Positions 7,781 to 15,962 of a stretch of DNA of 43,364 nucleotides are shown here, piece after piece. The notes beneath the pieces are model-generated. The model saw only the letters and a program-made list of their open reading frames with translations. It had not been told where the DNA came from and did not search any database. Each line of letters starts with the position of its first letter. The stretch's first letter is position 1. Origin of the DNA: Clostridia bacterium (lineage in GTDB: Bacteria > Bacillota > Clostridia > Christensenellales > CAG-138); the NCBI GenBank assembly GCA_017545535.1, contig JAFWMS010000030.1, positions 1 through 43,364 on the forward strand, given 5' to 3'. The position numbers were made by a program, and so were the translations under genes.

Positions 7781-8266
7781 TTGGAGCAAACGTTTTCCCA
7801 ATGGTATATAGGCGCCCCTAACGGCGTGGTCCTGTGCGTCAACGAGCGGCACGGCTGCGAGCTCAGCGGGGTGTTTTACCACAGCTACAAGACGGAACCG
7901 ACAGGCTTCATGGATCTGGGGCAGATGACGCTGCTCATGGAAAAATTCTTCGATGAGCTGCAGTTTCCGCATCCGGGCACGAACGAACGCAACTTCTTCC
8001 CTCAGAACAAACCCTACGTATCCCATCAGGAAAGGACAAAAATTATGAGCGACGAACAACTGCTCCAAAAGCACGGCGACATCGGAACCTTTATCGTTCG
8101 CGTCCAACACAGGCAGAACAGCAGCTGGCAGGGACGGATAACCTGGATGGAGGCGGACAAGACCATCCAGTTTCGCTCCGTATGGGAAATGGTCAAGCTG
8201 ATCGAAAACGCCATGGACACGGTGAGCACATCTGAGGATGGGGAAGAACCCAGTTGGGCGGATTAA
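7781..8266 (+). CDS. Conserved protein of unknown function in the c-di-GMP block
   Basis: 161 residues, cytoplasmic (no signal or membrane helix). TTG 7781 is chosen because the perfect AAAAGGAGGT (7767-7776) lies 5 nt before it; the in-frame GTG at 7775 overlaps that site. The N-terminal half reads WYIGAPNGVVLCVNERHG ... FPHPGTNERNFF. The C-terminal half reads GTFIVRVQHRQ, NSSWQGRITWME and FRSVWEMVKLIENAMD. The adjacent RVQHR and NSSWQG fit the two halves of the PilZ motif (RxxxR and [DN]xSxxG), but without the usual ~20-30-residue gap, so c-di-GMP binding is only a hypothesis. It lies between the BTAD regulator and the diguanylate cyclase with very short gaps. Confidence 0.6.
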   Translation: MEQTFSQWYIGAPNGVVLCVNERHGCELSGVFYHSYKTEPTGFMDLGQMTLLMEKFFDELQFPHPGTNERNFFPQNKPYVSHQERTKIMSDEQLLQKHGDIGTFIVRVQHRQNSSWQGRITWMEADKTIQFRSVWEMVKLIENAMDTVSTSEDGEEPSWAD

Positions 8267-8279
8267 AGAGGGTGCCTTC

Positions 8280-9638
8280 ATGGAGGATCGAAACAACAAA
8301 CAAAGAGGTATTCGTTTGCGACAGCTGAATCGGATAATGATCGTGGTTGCAGTCATGTTAGGCGTGGTCCTAATCATGGCTTTGCTGTTCACCAACAGAA
8401 ACTTCTACGAGCTCGAAAAAGCCACGGAGAGATACATCCAGGCCAGGAAGGATGTGGCCGACATTCAGGCTGGCTCCGACTACCTGACTGACCGGGTACG
8501 CACGTTCGTTGTGACCGGGGATCCTGAGAGCGCCAAGGACTTCTTCTACGAAGTGGAGATGAGTCGGCGGCGAGACCTGGCCGTGGAAAGCATGAAGGAA
8601 TCCATTTCCGGTTCAGACGGCATCCGCTACCTCAGCACCGCCCTGCAGATATCCAATGAACTGGCTGAGATCGAGCGCTATGCCATGAGACTGGCTGCGG
8701 CGGGGAACGATCTCGACATAGAAACGCTGCCGTCTGCTCTGGGGACCGTTACGTTCACCGTCGAGGACGAAGCCTTGTCCGCGGAAGAGAAATTGGTCAA
8801 GGCCCGGGAGATGCTCTTTGACGAGACGTACCAGGCCTATAAAGAGGATATCCGTAAAAACTTGTCCCTCTGTGAGCAGGCGCTCATCGGGGAGATGGAA
8901 GCCACCCAGAAAAAGAGCACCAGTCGGATGGAAAACGCTCTTACCGCCCAGACTCTGCTGATTGCAATCATGGTGATGGTGGTCATCTTCCTCGTTCTAT
9001 ATAATGCGCATTCGATCATCCGTCCGATCAACGCTCTGGTGAAGGCCATTCAGGAGGACCGGCTAGTCGAGGAGAGTGGGGCATATGAGCTGCGGTTCGT
9101 GTCCAGGATGTACAACGAGGCGCGCTCCCGGAGCCAGGAGAACCAGGAGGCTTTGGCATATAAGGCGACCCATGACGCGCTGACGGGGCTGTTCAACCGG
9201 GGTGCGTTCGAAAAGGCCAAGCAGACGACCCGTGGTCGCGCTCAGGCTATGTTCATTTTCGATGTGGACCGGTTTAAGGAATTCAACGACCAATACGGCC
9301 ATGATATGGGTGACTTGGTGCTGAAAAAGGTCGCCGGAGTCTTGGAGGACAATTTCCGTGACGAGGATTATGTCTGTCGGTTCGGCGGAGATGAGTTCAC
9401 GGTACTCATGGTGCATGCAACCAATGATATGCGTCCCTTGGTGGAGGAGAAGATCAACCGGATACGGAAAATGCTTCTGGATACGTCCGACGGGCTGCCG
9501 CCCATCACGCTGAGCATAGGAGTGGCCTTTTCAGATCGGCAGAACCCCACGAACGACATATTGAAGGACGCGGATACTGCCCTTTACATAACTAAGGAGC
9601 GCGGGAAAAACGGATATACGTTCTATGGGGAGGACTAA
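8280..9638 (+). CDS. Membrane-bound diguanylate cyclase
   Basis: Makes cyclic di-GMP from two GTP. 452 residues from ATG 8280, after an AAGAGGGTG site. Membrane helices lie near residues 18-38 and 224-241 and enclose a ~185-residue mostly helical extracytoplasmic sensor domain. A short linker then leads to the GGDEF domain: THDALTGLFNRGAF (298-310), metal-binding FDVDRFK (327-333) and an intact GGDEF (369-373). RDED (360-363) sits five residues before GGDEF, giving a complete RxxD inhibitory site, so product feedback is expected. The start codon is 14 bp after the previous gene. With the HD-GYP-type gene at 11595 it provides both sides of c-di-GMP turnover in one operon. Confidence 0.9.
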   Translation: MEDRNNKQRGIRLRQLNRIMIVVAVMLGVVLIMALLFTNRNFYELEKATERYIQARKDVADIQAGSDYLTDRVRTFVVTGDPESAKDFFYEVEMSRRRDLAVESMKESISGSDGIRYLSTALQISNELAEIERYAMRLAAAGNDLDIETLPSALGTVTFTVEDEALSAEEKLVKAREMLFDETYQAYKEDIRKNLSLCEQALIGEMEATQKKSTSRMENALTAQTLLIAIMVMVVIFLVLYNAHSIIRPINALVKAIQEDRLVEESGAYELRFVSRMYNEARSRSQENQEALAYKATHDALTGLFNRGAFEKAKQTTRGRAQAMFIFDVDRFKEFNDQYGHDMGDLVLKKVAGVLEDNFRDEDYVCRFGGDEFTVLMVHATNDMRPLVEEKINRIRKMLLDTSDGLPPITLSIGVAFSDRQNPTNDILKDADTALYITKERGKNGYTFYGED

Positions 9639-9881
9639 ACCATTGTTTTAGGTGGGAAGAGATCGTGCTGACCGCTTCGCATGGAAAGCGTATGGAGCAG
9701 ATGTTCGAACAACGAATCGTTTTACTTCCTCCTGTTGCGACTGGCAGTCCAAGATGCCGTTTTTTAAAATCTATTCGATGCGCTAAACGCTTACGACTTT
9801 GTGCTGCTGCTTTACAGGACGTCTTTGTAGCTTGTTGCTTACACCAATCCATATCAGCCATCACCAAAGGAGACAGGGCTT
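9639..9881 (+). other. 243-bp gap in the operon
   Basis: The largest gap inside the run from 1672 to 13442. An 82-codon frame starting at GTG 9665 crosses it, but its composition (Cys/Arg/Ala-rich) looks random and it overlaps the kinase start, so I do not call it. I see no clear -35/-10 pair and no strong terminator. The region is AT-richer than its flanks and may hold an internal promoter for the kinase and HD-GYP genes. Confidence 0.35.
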
Positions 9882-11579
9882 ATGGCAAAATCATTCGCGA
9901 TTATAGACAGTGAGGGAAGCATCGCTTTTCAAACAATAGGGTTTGAAAGGACCAACGCAACGGAAAGATTGCCGCTGCCGGATGGATCGACGCTTCTTTT
10001 GTGCGATGATGTCTTGGTGCAATCCCTGCGCGCGGAGTTGGCTGAAGCGCAAAGCGCGAACAAAGCAAAAGAAGAATTTCTGTCCAACATGTCCCATGAT
10101 ATACGCACCCCGATGAATGCGATCGTTGGCATGACGGCGTTAGCCAAAAAGCATATCGACGAAAAATCGCGCGTAGTGGATGCGCTGAACAAAATAGAAG
10201 TTGCCAGCTCCCATCTGCTTAGCCTGATCAACGACGTCCTCGACATGTCTCGCATCAATTCAGGCAAGATGAAAATTGAAAATGAGGAGTTTTCCCTGAG
10301 CGACTTGCTCCACGATACGCTGACGATCATTTACCCACAGATGACGAAGAAAAACCATACGTTTACGTTCCAAATGGGGGATATACCGGAAGAGGTTTTT
10401 CGCGGCGATCCCAGGCGCCTCCGACAGATTTACGTCAATATCATCAACAATGCGGCTAAATATACGAATGACGGCGGCAGGATCACCGTGTCCGTTTTTG
10501 AGGAGCTGAAAGACGATCGCTGCATGCTGTGCTTCCGCTGCAAGGACAACGGCATCGGCATGAGTCCGGATTTTCTGGAGCATATCTTTGATCCTTTTGA
10601 GCGGGTGGCGTCTTCGACCGTATCCAAGATCGAAGGGACCGGCCTCGGCATGAGCATCGTCAAAAAGTTGGTGGATGCCATGGGTGGTTCCATCCAAATT
10701 GAAAGTGAGCTCGGGGCAGGCACCACGGTTTCCATTCAAATTCCTTTGCAGGCCATACGCTTCCCTCTGAATACCGAATCCCTGACCGGCAAGCGTATTT
10801 TGGTTATTGAAGCCGATGAGGAGCAACGGGAGGTTTACGAACGCTATTTTGGGGAGTATGGGATCGATCATAAGATCGTCAACTCGTCCTCAGAAGCGAT
10901 CCTTGAGCTGACCGACGCAGGGTATCACGAAAAAGAGTTTCATGCTGTTATCCTTGGCAAGAAGGCGGGTGGGGCCACCTCAATCTTTGATCTTGCTTCT
11001 TACTTGACACAATCGTTCCCCCAGCTCGTGCTGATCTTGATCGACGAGCACAACTGGGCCGAGATAGAGTATCGCGCCAACCGTTCCGGCATCTATCATT
11101 TCCTTCCTTTACCGGTATTCAAAAAAACGCTTCTGAACGGACTGAACGATGCGCTTGCTTCCACGACGGAGCAAGAAAATGCGTTCAATTCCCCCGATTT
11201 ATCGGGAAAACATATCTTACTGGTTGAGGATAACATGATCAATCGGGAGATCGCTCTGGAGCTTTTGAGCATGACGAACGCTTCCGTCGATACGGCCGAA
11301 GACGGGAAGCAGGCCGTGGATATCTATGAAAGCGCGGCGGAGGGATATTATGACCTGATCCTCATGGATATTCAGATGCCTGTGATGGACGGCTATGCGG
11401 CGACACGCGCCATCCGTGCCAGCCAACGGGCCGATGCAAGTCGCGTACGAATCATCGCCATGACGGCAAATACGTTCGCCGAGGATATATCCAAAGCGAG
11501 GGATGCCGGCATGGATGGTCATCTTTCCAAGCCCATCGATATCCCGCTTTTGATGAAGGCCCTGCAGCAGCTGGTATAA
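9882..11579 (+). CDS. Soluble hybrid histidine kinase with two receiver domains
   Basis: 565 residues from ATG 9882, with AAAGGAGA ahead. A short N-terminal segment (1-45) leads into a coiled coil, then the dimerisation/phosphoacceptor helix SHDIRTPMNAI with His72. The HATPase domain has N box NNAAKY (189-194), G1 DNGIG (222-226) and G2 GTGLGMSIV (252-260). Receiver 1 (about 304-425) lacks a phosphoacceptor: the strand end reads VILGKK where Asp is expected. Receiver 2 (about 444-565) is intact, with LVEDN and Asp496 in LILMDIQMP. There are no membrane helices, so the signal is internal or delivered by a partner. A degenerate first receiver is common in such hybrids and usually serves in binding. 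No separate cognate regulator is visible; output may pass to the HD-GYP-type protein 15 bp downstream. Confidence 0.88.
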   Translation: MAKSFAIIDSEGSIAFQTIGFERTNATERLPLPDGSTLLLCDDVLVQSLRAELAEAQSANKAKEEFLSNMSHDIRTPMNAIVGMTALAKKHIDEKSRVVDALNKIEVASSHLLSLINDVLDMSRINSGKMKIENEEFSLSDLLHDTLTIIYPQMTKKNHTFTFQMGDIPEEVFRGDPRRLRQIYVNIINNAAKYTNDGGRITVSVFEELKDDRCMLCFRCKDNGIGMSPDFLEHIFDPFERVASSTVSKIEGTGLGMSIVKKLVDAMGGSIQIESELGAGTTVSIQIPLQAIRFPLNTESLTGKRILVIEADEEQREVYERYFGEYGIDHKIVNSSSEAILELTDAGYHEKEFHAVILGKKAGGATSIFDLASYLTQSFPQLVLILIDEHNWAEIEYRANRSGIYHFLPLPVFKKTLLNGLNDALASTTEQENAFNSPDLSGKHILLVEDNMINREIALELLSMTNASVDTAEDGKQAVDIYESAAEGYYDLILMDIQMPVMDGYAATRAIRASQRADASRVRIIAMTANTFAEDISKARDAGMDGHLSKPIDIPLLMKALQQLV

Positions 11580-11594
11580 AGAGAGGAGACGGCG

Positions 11595-13442
11595 GTGCAA
11601 CCCTATCAGCAGCAATATATCGAAAATGTGCAAGAGATCATGCGGCTTGGCGATTTTTACCGTGTGCCAAGGACGGATTTCAGCACTTGGTTTGCCATTG
11701 AGAAGAGCAATCGGCAACGTATGCTGCGCCTGAAACGGGAGAATATCGAGCTTTTGAACCGGAATCTTTTCCCAACCTTGGACGAACTGCATGAGGCGAA
11801 TCAGGAATGTATAGATGAACTCATCGCCTTTGCGGATGCCCTATTGGATTGGAAAACAAATCTGGATTGCGGGGTGTACGTGTCCATCCATGAAGCGTTG
11901 CTGAGCCTGTACCGTGTGCGGCGTGACAGGAACCGCATCATTTCGGAACTGTACAAGCTGGGAATGGGGCTTTATTATATGGACCGCGCGGTGGATGGTG
12001 TCGACAAGGAGCACGCAAGTCCGTTTCGCTTCCGAAATGAAATGGTTTTCACGGAAGCAGGGTCCTACATGAAATTCTTTGAAGAGATTCCCGACGCGGA
12101 AACTCGTGGCTATATCATCCGTGCCCTCGCGAACATTGCCATTTGCAGCGACGACCGCAAACGCCGCGTTGCCATCACGGCCCGCGTGCTGCAGATACTT
12201 AAGGACGAACACTATCGCGCGTTGGAGCCTTCGCTTCCGTGGGATGTTTTTCTGCGCCGCTCCAATCAACAAATGAGCGCGAATCGCTCGACGCTCTCGA
12301 AAGGGGACCTGTCCAAGCAGGAACTGGAATTGATCCTCGAATCCTGCTACGAAGTGTTCAAACCGGAGGCCGACGCCCAGAACCCCGACATACGCTGGCT
12401 TTGGCCGTACTATGAAATGGAATACAGCTGCGGCTTCGTCGATTTGGAAACGACCTTAGGCCGTATGGAACATCTGATCGAGCAAACGCCCTACAACGAC
12501 TACTCCATTTCCGGCATATATGCAAACGTGCAGTTGGCCATTTATTATGGACGTCTCTTGAGAGATAACCCATCCGCTCAGGCTGCGGCACATCCGCGGG
12601 AAGTGCTGAAAAAGGCATACGTCAAGATGATGAAGACCTTGATGACTTGCCCCATAGGTGATACTGCAGATTATTTAGCCTATATCGTCCGTCTGGTCAT
12701 GACGAGTTATCACGAGATACCGGAGGTTCTGCCCTTCAGGGAAGTGCTCCAGGATATGATGCAGCGTTTTGCCGGCGCGCAGGCGATCCGTGCTGAACAG
12801 GCTGCGGCGATCACACGGCTTTTTGTGGAGACGATCCTTGCTGCGGAGCCCTTGTTCTTCAACGATATCCCTTTGTTTGAGGGGTATACAGACGAAAGGG
12901 AGCGTCGAAAGGCTATTTTGGCGTATGCGGAAGATTGCGGCCGCTATCATGATTTGGGACTCATTCAGCTTAACATGGCGCGCATGCTGGAAACGCGGAA
13001 TTTGTTCGAAACGGAGGACCGCATTTTTCAGCTTCATACAGTGGCAGGACATGATGATCTCGCTCGCTGCGAATCGACTCATCGGTTTGCGGACGTTGCT
13101 CTCGGACATCATCGCTGGTATAACGGTGCAGGAGGATATCCTGAGGCGTATATCCGCAGCGATTCTCCTTACCGGCAGATGACGGATGTCGTCGCCGTAG
13201 TCGCCTACATAATGGATCAGGAGGACAGGAGCGTTGACGCAACCGTTGGAGAAGTCATCGCTCAGGCGCGTAAACGTTTTTCGCCTTTGGTCACAGCGTA
13301 TTTGGACGATCAGCAGCTGATTGCAGGCATCAAAGCAATTCTTTGTGAAGAAGAACCGTATTATCGCGTTTTCTATGAACGGCTGACTGCACCAATCGAA
13401 CCAGAGACCGATTCGAAAACGGATCTTCACACCAGAAAATAG
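11595..13442 (+). CDS. HD-GYP-type protein (candidate c-di-GMP phosphodiesterase) with a long N-terminal region
   Basis: 615 residues from GTG 11595 with AGAGGAG ahead. The first ~430 residues are mostly helical and not recognised; a sensor or receiver-binding role is possible. From about residue 445 the order of motifs matches HD-GYP enzymes: YHDLGLIQL (His452-Asp453; family HDIGKI), a LETRNLF ... QLHTVAGHDDL stretch, then HHRWYNGAGGYPE (His505-His506, GGYP at 513-516) and TDVVAVVAYIMDQE. Compared with the usual HDxGK, the Lys is Leu. The GYP motif is retained inside an extra-glycine context. The enzyme may thus be active with altered metal binding, or may act as a c-di-GMP-responsive domain. 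It ends the operon started at 1592. Confidence 0.75.
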   Translation: MQPYQQQYIENVQEIMRLGDFYRVPRTDFSTWFAIEKSNRQRMLRLKRENIELLNRNLFPTLDELHEANQECIDELIAFADALLDWKTNLDCGVYVSIHEALLSLYRVRRDRNRIISELYKLGMGLYYMDRAVDGVDKEHASPFRFRNEMVFTEAGSYMKFFEEIPDAETRGYIIRALANIAICSDDRKRRVAITARVLQILKDEHYRALEPSLPWDVFLRRSNQQMSANRSTLSKGDLSKQELELILESCYEVFKPEADAQNPDIRWLWPYYEMEYSCGFVDLETTLGRMEHLIEQTPYNDYSISGIYANVQLAIYYGRLLRDNPSAQAAAHPREVLKKAYVKMMKTLMTCPIGDTADYLAYIVRLVMTSYHEIPEVLPFREVLQDMMQRFAGAQAIRAEQAAAITRLFVETILAAEPLFFNDIPLFEGYTDERERRKAILAYAEDCGRYHDLGLIQLNMARMLETRNLFETEDRIFQLHTVAGHDDLARCESTHRFADVALGHHRWYNGAGGYPEAYIRSDSPYRQMTDVVAVVAYIMDQEDRSVDATVGEVIAQARKRFSPLVTAYLDDQQLIAGIKAILCEEEPYYRVFYERLTAPIEPETDSKTDLHTRK

Positions 13443-13580
13443 AGATTACGGGAACGTCTATTGCCCTGTTCAGAAAATGATATAGACATTCAGCTGCAAA
13501 GAATTTGAAAATCGACCGCACAACAAATTGCTTTGTGCTTTGGGCATCTGATCCGATCCTGCGTCACAGCCGCTTATTGG

Positions 13581-14780
13581 TTAATTTGCCAACCGTTGTC
13601 TAAGATAGGTTTTGAGCTGTTCCATGGTTTCAGGAAGGCCCGCCGGAGTGGGGGCGCTGCCCTGAGCCAGGGTCCCTCGACCGCCGCCCTTGCCGCTCAA
13701 GGCCAGGTTCACCGCAGGGATAAGCTCGCCCATGTCCAGCTTCAGTCCGTTGCAACAGAGGACGTAGGTAAGCTGGCTGCCCTTTTCCGTCAGCAGCAGG
13801 GTCAAGCCCTTCTCCGGCAGGGTGGCGAGGGCCAGAGGCCGGAGCCGCTTGGGGTCCGTGTCGGTCATGCGGACCAGAAGCTTCCTTCCCTTCACGTCCT
13901 CCGCCTGGGCCTTTAGCTCCTGGGTCAAATATTCTTCCAGCCGGGTCGTCAAGGCGGCCTTCTCCTTCTTTAGCTCCTTCAGCTCCGTTTCCTGCCGCTC
14001 CACGGCGGCGAGGACTTCCTCCCCGGCGGTGGAGAACTTGCGAGCGATGGCGTCCACCGTGATCTGCAGCCGCTGGAAGCAGGACAAGGCCCTCCCCCCG
14101 CAGAGGAAGGTCATGCGGGTGCCCCCCTTGTAGGCCACGGCGGAGACGATCTTGATGGCGCCGATCTCCCCGGTGGAATGGACGTGGGGGGCGCAGCAGG
14201 TGCAGCTGTCCGCGTTTTGGATGGTCACCACCCGGATGGGGGCGGTGAGCCCCTCGGTATGCTTGCGCAGAGGCACGTCCTTCAAATCGTCCTCGCTGTC
14301 ATAGATGACGGCGGTGACAGGCAAATTTCGGCGGGCATAGTCGTTGGCCATGGTCTCCATCTGAGCGACCTGCTCCCCCGTCAGGGGCTTATCCAAATCC
14401 AGCGTGGCGTAACTGAGGGCACAGTGGAAGCCCACGTTCACCGCGTCAAAGAGCCGATAGGCGCACCAGCTCAAAAGGTGCTCCCCGGTGTGCTGCTCCA
14501 TGATGTCCAACCGCCGCGCCTCGTCGATGCGGCCAAGGACCTTCATCCCCACGGGCAACGGTCCGTCGGTGCGAAGGACCAGCTCTTCCCCGTCCTCCCG
14601 TACGTCCAAAACCCGCACGTCCCCCAGGGCGCCTGTGTCGCAGGGCTGTCCCCCCTTGTTGGGGAAAAAGACGGTTTCATCCACCGTCACGTCGAATCCC
14701 TCCTGAACCTTTTGGCAGGAGAGGATGGTACATTCGTTTTCAAACAGATGGCTGTCGACTAAATACAGGCGGTGGGTCAT
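13581..14780 (-). CDS. alaX: Alanyl-tRNA editing protein AlaX, long form with DHHA1 domain
   Basis: Hydrolyses mischarged Ser- or Gly-tRNA(Ala) in trans. 399 residues. The N-terminal AlaRS-like beta domain has FFPNKGGQPCDTG (38-50). The editing domain carries the zinc ligands HTGEH (His97, His101) and CTCCAPH (193-199). A coiled coil (about 255-290) leads to a DHHA1-type C-terminal domain with a SGKGGGRGTLAQGS loop. The length matches the AlaX-L subclass. The start ATG 14780 has GGGAGGT ahead, and a TATATT at 14807-14812 (minus strand) may be its -10. It is divergent from the yitT-family gene, with 90 bp between them. Confidence 0.9.
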   Translation of the reverse strand: MTHRLYLVDSHLFENECTILSCQKVQEGFDVTVDETVFFPNKGGQPCDTGALGDVRVLDVREDGEELVLRTDGPLPVGMKVLGRIDEARRLDIMEQHTGEHLLSWCAYRLFDAVNVGFHCALSYATLDLDKPLTGEQVAQMETMANDYARRNLPVTAVIYDSEDDLKDVPLRKHTEGLTAPIRVVTIQNADSCTCCAPHVHSTGEIGAIKIVSAVAYKGGTRMTFLCGGRALSCFQRLQITVDAIARKFSTAGEEVLAAVERQETELKELKKEKAALTTRLEEYLTQELKAQAEDVKGRKLLVRMTDTDPKRLRPLALATLPEKGLTLLLTEKGSQLTYVLCCNGLKLDMGELIPAVNLALSGKGGGRGTLAQGSAPTPAGLPETMEQLKTYLRQRLAN

Positions 14781-14836
14781 GCGAACCTCCCAGAAAGGTT
14801 TTCTTCAATATACCACAGAATTCGCCGGAAAGGAAG

Positions 14837-14864
14837 TTGACTTTTTCAGACAATCCGATATACT
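14837..14864 (+). promoter_or_regulatory. Promoter of the yitT-family gene, predicted to give a leaderless mRNA
   Basis: TTGACT (14837-14842), a 16-bp spacer and TATACT (14859-14864). Only six bases (GCTCCC) separate the -10 box from ATG 14871, so the expected +1 coincides with the A of the start codon. No ribosome site can exist on such a transcript. Confidence 0.6.
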
Positions 14865-14870
14865 GCTCCC

Positions 14871-15794
14871 ATGAGTATTTTTAAGAAAAAGAATCGGCCC
14901 GTGAAGCTGGGCCAAGCAAAGAAAAAGCTGTCCGCCCGCCGGGAGATCCGCCACAGCCTCATCGTCCTGTTGGCCGTCACTCTCCAGGCCCTGTCCATCC
15001 TTTGGTTCTATCGGCCGGCGAGCATCGTCTCCGGCGGCGTCACCGGTATCGCCATGCTTCTCAACTACGCCACCGGCGGCAACATCCAAAGCTGGATCCC
15101 CATGGTGGTGCTGAATGCGCCGCTGCTGATCCTGGCCTATCGGGAGCTGCACCTCAAGTTCGTCATCTACACCGCCCTGTCCACGGTGTATTTCTCGCTG
15201 ATCTTCGCGGTCCTTGAAAACCTGCCTCAGCCGAAGATCTTCGACATGACCAACCCGGTCATGCCCCTCATCAGCGTCATCTTCGGCGCGGTCCTCAACG
15301 GGGCCTTCGGCGCCATCGTCATCCGGAACGGGGCTTCCACCGGCGGCTTCGACATCGTGTCCCTGGTGCTGAGCAAGAAGGTGGCCTTCCCCATGGGCAC
15401 CATCTCCATGACCTTCAACATGCTCATCGTGGCGGCGTTGGCCTTCTTTAAAGGAATGGAGGTGGCGGCCCTGTCCATCATCGCCCTGTTCGTCTGCTCC
15501 GTCAGCTTCAACAACGTGCTCATGGGTCTCAATCGAAACAAGACCCTGTTCATCATCTCCGACAAGTGGGATACCTTTGCCAGCGAGGTCATGAGCACCG
15601 TCCACCGGGGCATCACCTATATCCCGGCCCGGGGCGCCTATACCAACGCGGAGCGGAAGATCATCTACATCCTGGCCAAGACCGTGGAGGTGGCCACCAT
15701 CCGGCGGATCGTCCTGCAGCACGATCCCCAGGCCATAATCTCCGTCATCGACACTAAGGAGGTCGTGGGCCGGGGTTTCACCGCCAACAACTGA
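14871..15794 (+). CDS. YitT-family integral membrane protein (DUF161 + DUF2179)
   Basis: 307 residues. After a basic N-terminus, about five to six membrane helices carry the family signatures SIVSGGVTGIAMLL and VIRNGASTGGFDIVSL. The C-terminal cytoplasmic domain (about 220-307; LFIISDKWDTFASEVM, RGITYIPARGAYT and a final KEVVGRGF) is DUF2179. YitT proteins are widespread in Firmicutes as predicted transporters of unknown substrate. ATG 14871 sits six bases after a -10 box with no Shine-Dalgarno, so translation is probably from a leaderless message. The next in-frame ATG is far inside the membrane region and is not a credible start. Confidence 0.88.
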   Translation: MSIFKKKNRPVKLGQAKKKLSARREIRHSLIVLLAVTLQALSILWFYRPASIVSGGVTGIAMLLNYATGGNIQSWIPMVVLNAPLLILAYRELHLKFVIYTALSTVYFSLIFAVLENLPQPKIFDMTNPVMPLISVIFGAVLNGAFGAIVIRNGASTGGFDIVSLVLSKKVAFPMGTISMTFNMLIVAALAFFKGMEVAALSIIALFVCSVSFNNVLMGLNRNKTLFIISDKWDTFASEVMSTVHRGITYIPARGAYTNAERKIIYILAKTVEVATIRRIVLQHDPQAIISVIDTKEVVGRGFTANN

Positions 15795-15808
15795 TCCTTT
15801 TTGCATAT

Positions 15809-15847
15809 AAAATAAAAAGGGAGGTATTGCCTTCCTTTTTTATTTTT
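15809..15847. terminator. Bidirectional terminator after the yitT-family gene
   Basis: AAAATAAAAAGGGAGG (15809-15824), loop TATTG, then CCTTCCTTTTTTATTTT. The arms pair with one bulge and give a T-run on both strands. It can end the yitT-family transcript on the plus strand and stop minus-strand transcription coming through from the phage module. Confidence 0.75.
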
Positions 15848-15880
15848 GGATCGCCCTGCAGACCATTTCCCGGAGCATAT

Positions 15881-15912
15881 GCAGGCGGCCGAAAGTGCTT
15901 TCGGCCGCCTGC
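15881..15912. repeat. Perfect GC-rich hairpin, 15-bp arms
   Basis: GCAGGCGGCCGAAAG (15881-15895) and its exact reverse complement (15898-15912) are separated by only two bases. No T-run follows on either strand. It may be an extra terminator-like barrier for the minus-strand module, a protein-binding palindrome or a structured end of a mobile or phage element. Confidence 0.6.
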
Positions 15913-15962
15913 AGGGGCGTTGCATATTCATTCCGACGGCATAGGGCTGAATACTCGCATAT

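Noticed and set aside
9665..9913. 82-codon open frame in the gap before the hybrid kinase
   Set aside because: Composition looks random, there is no family-like pattern, it overlaps the kinase start in another frame, and no clear ribosome site suits its GTG.
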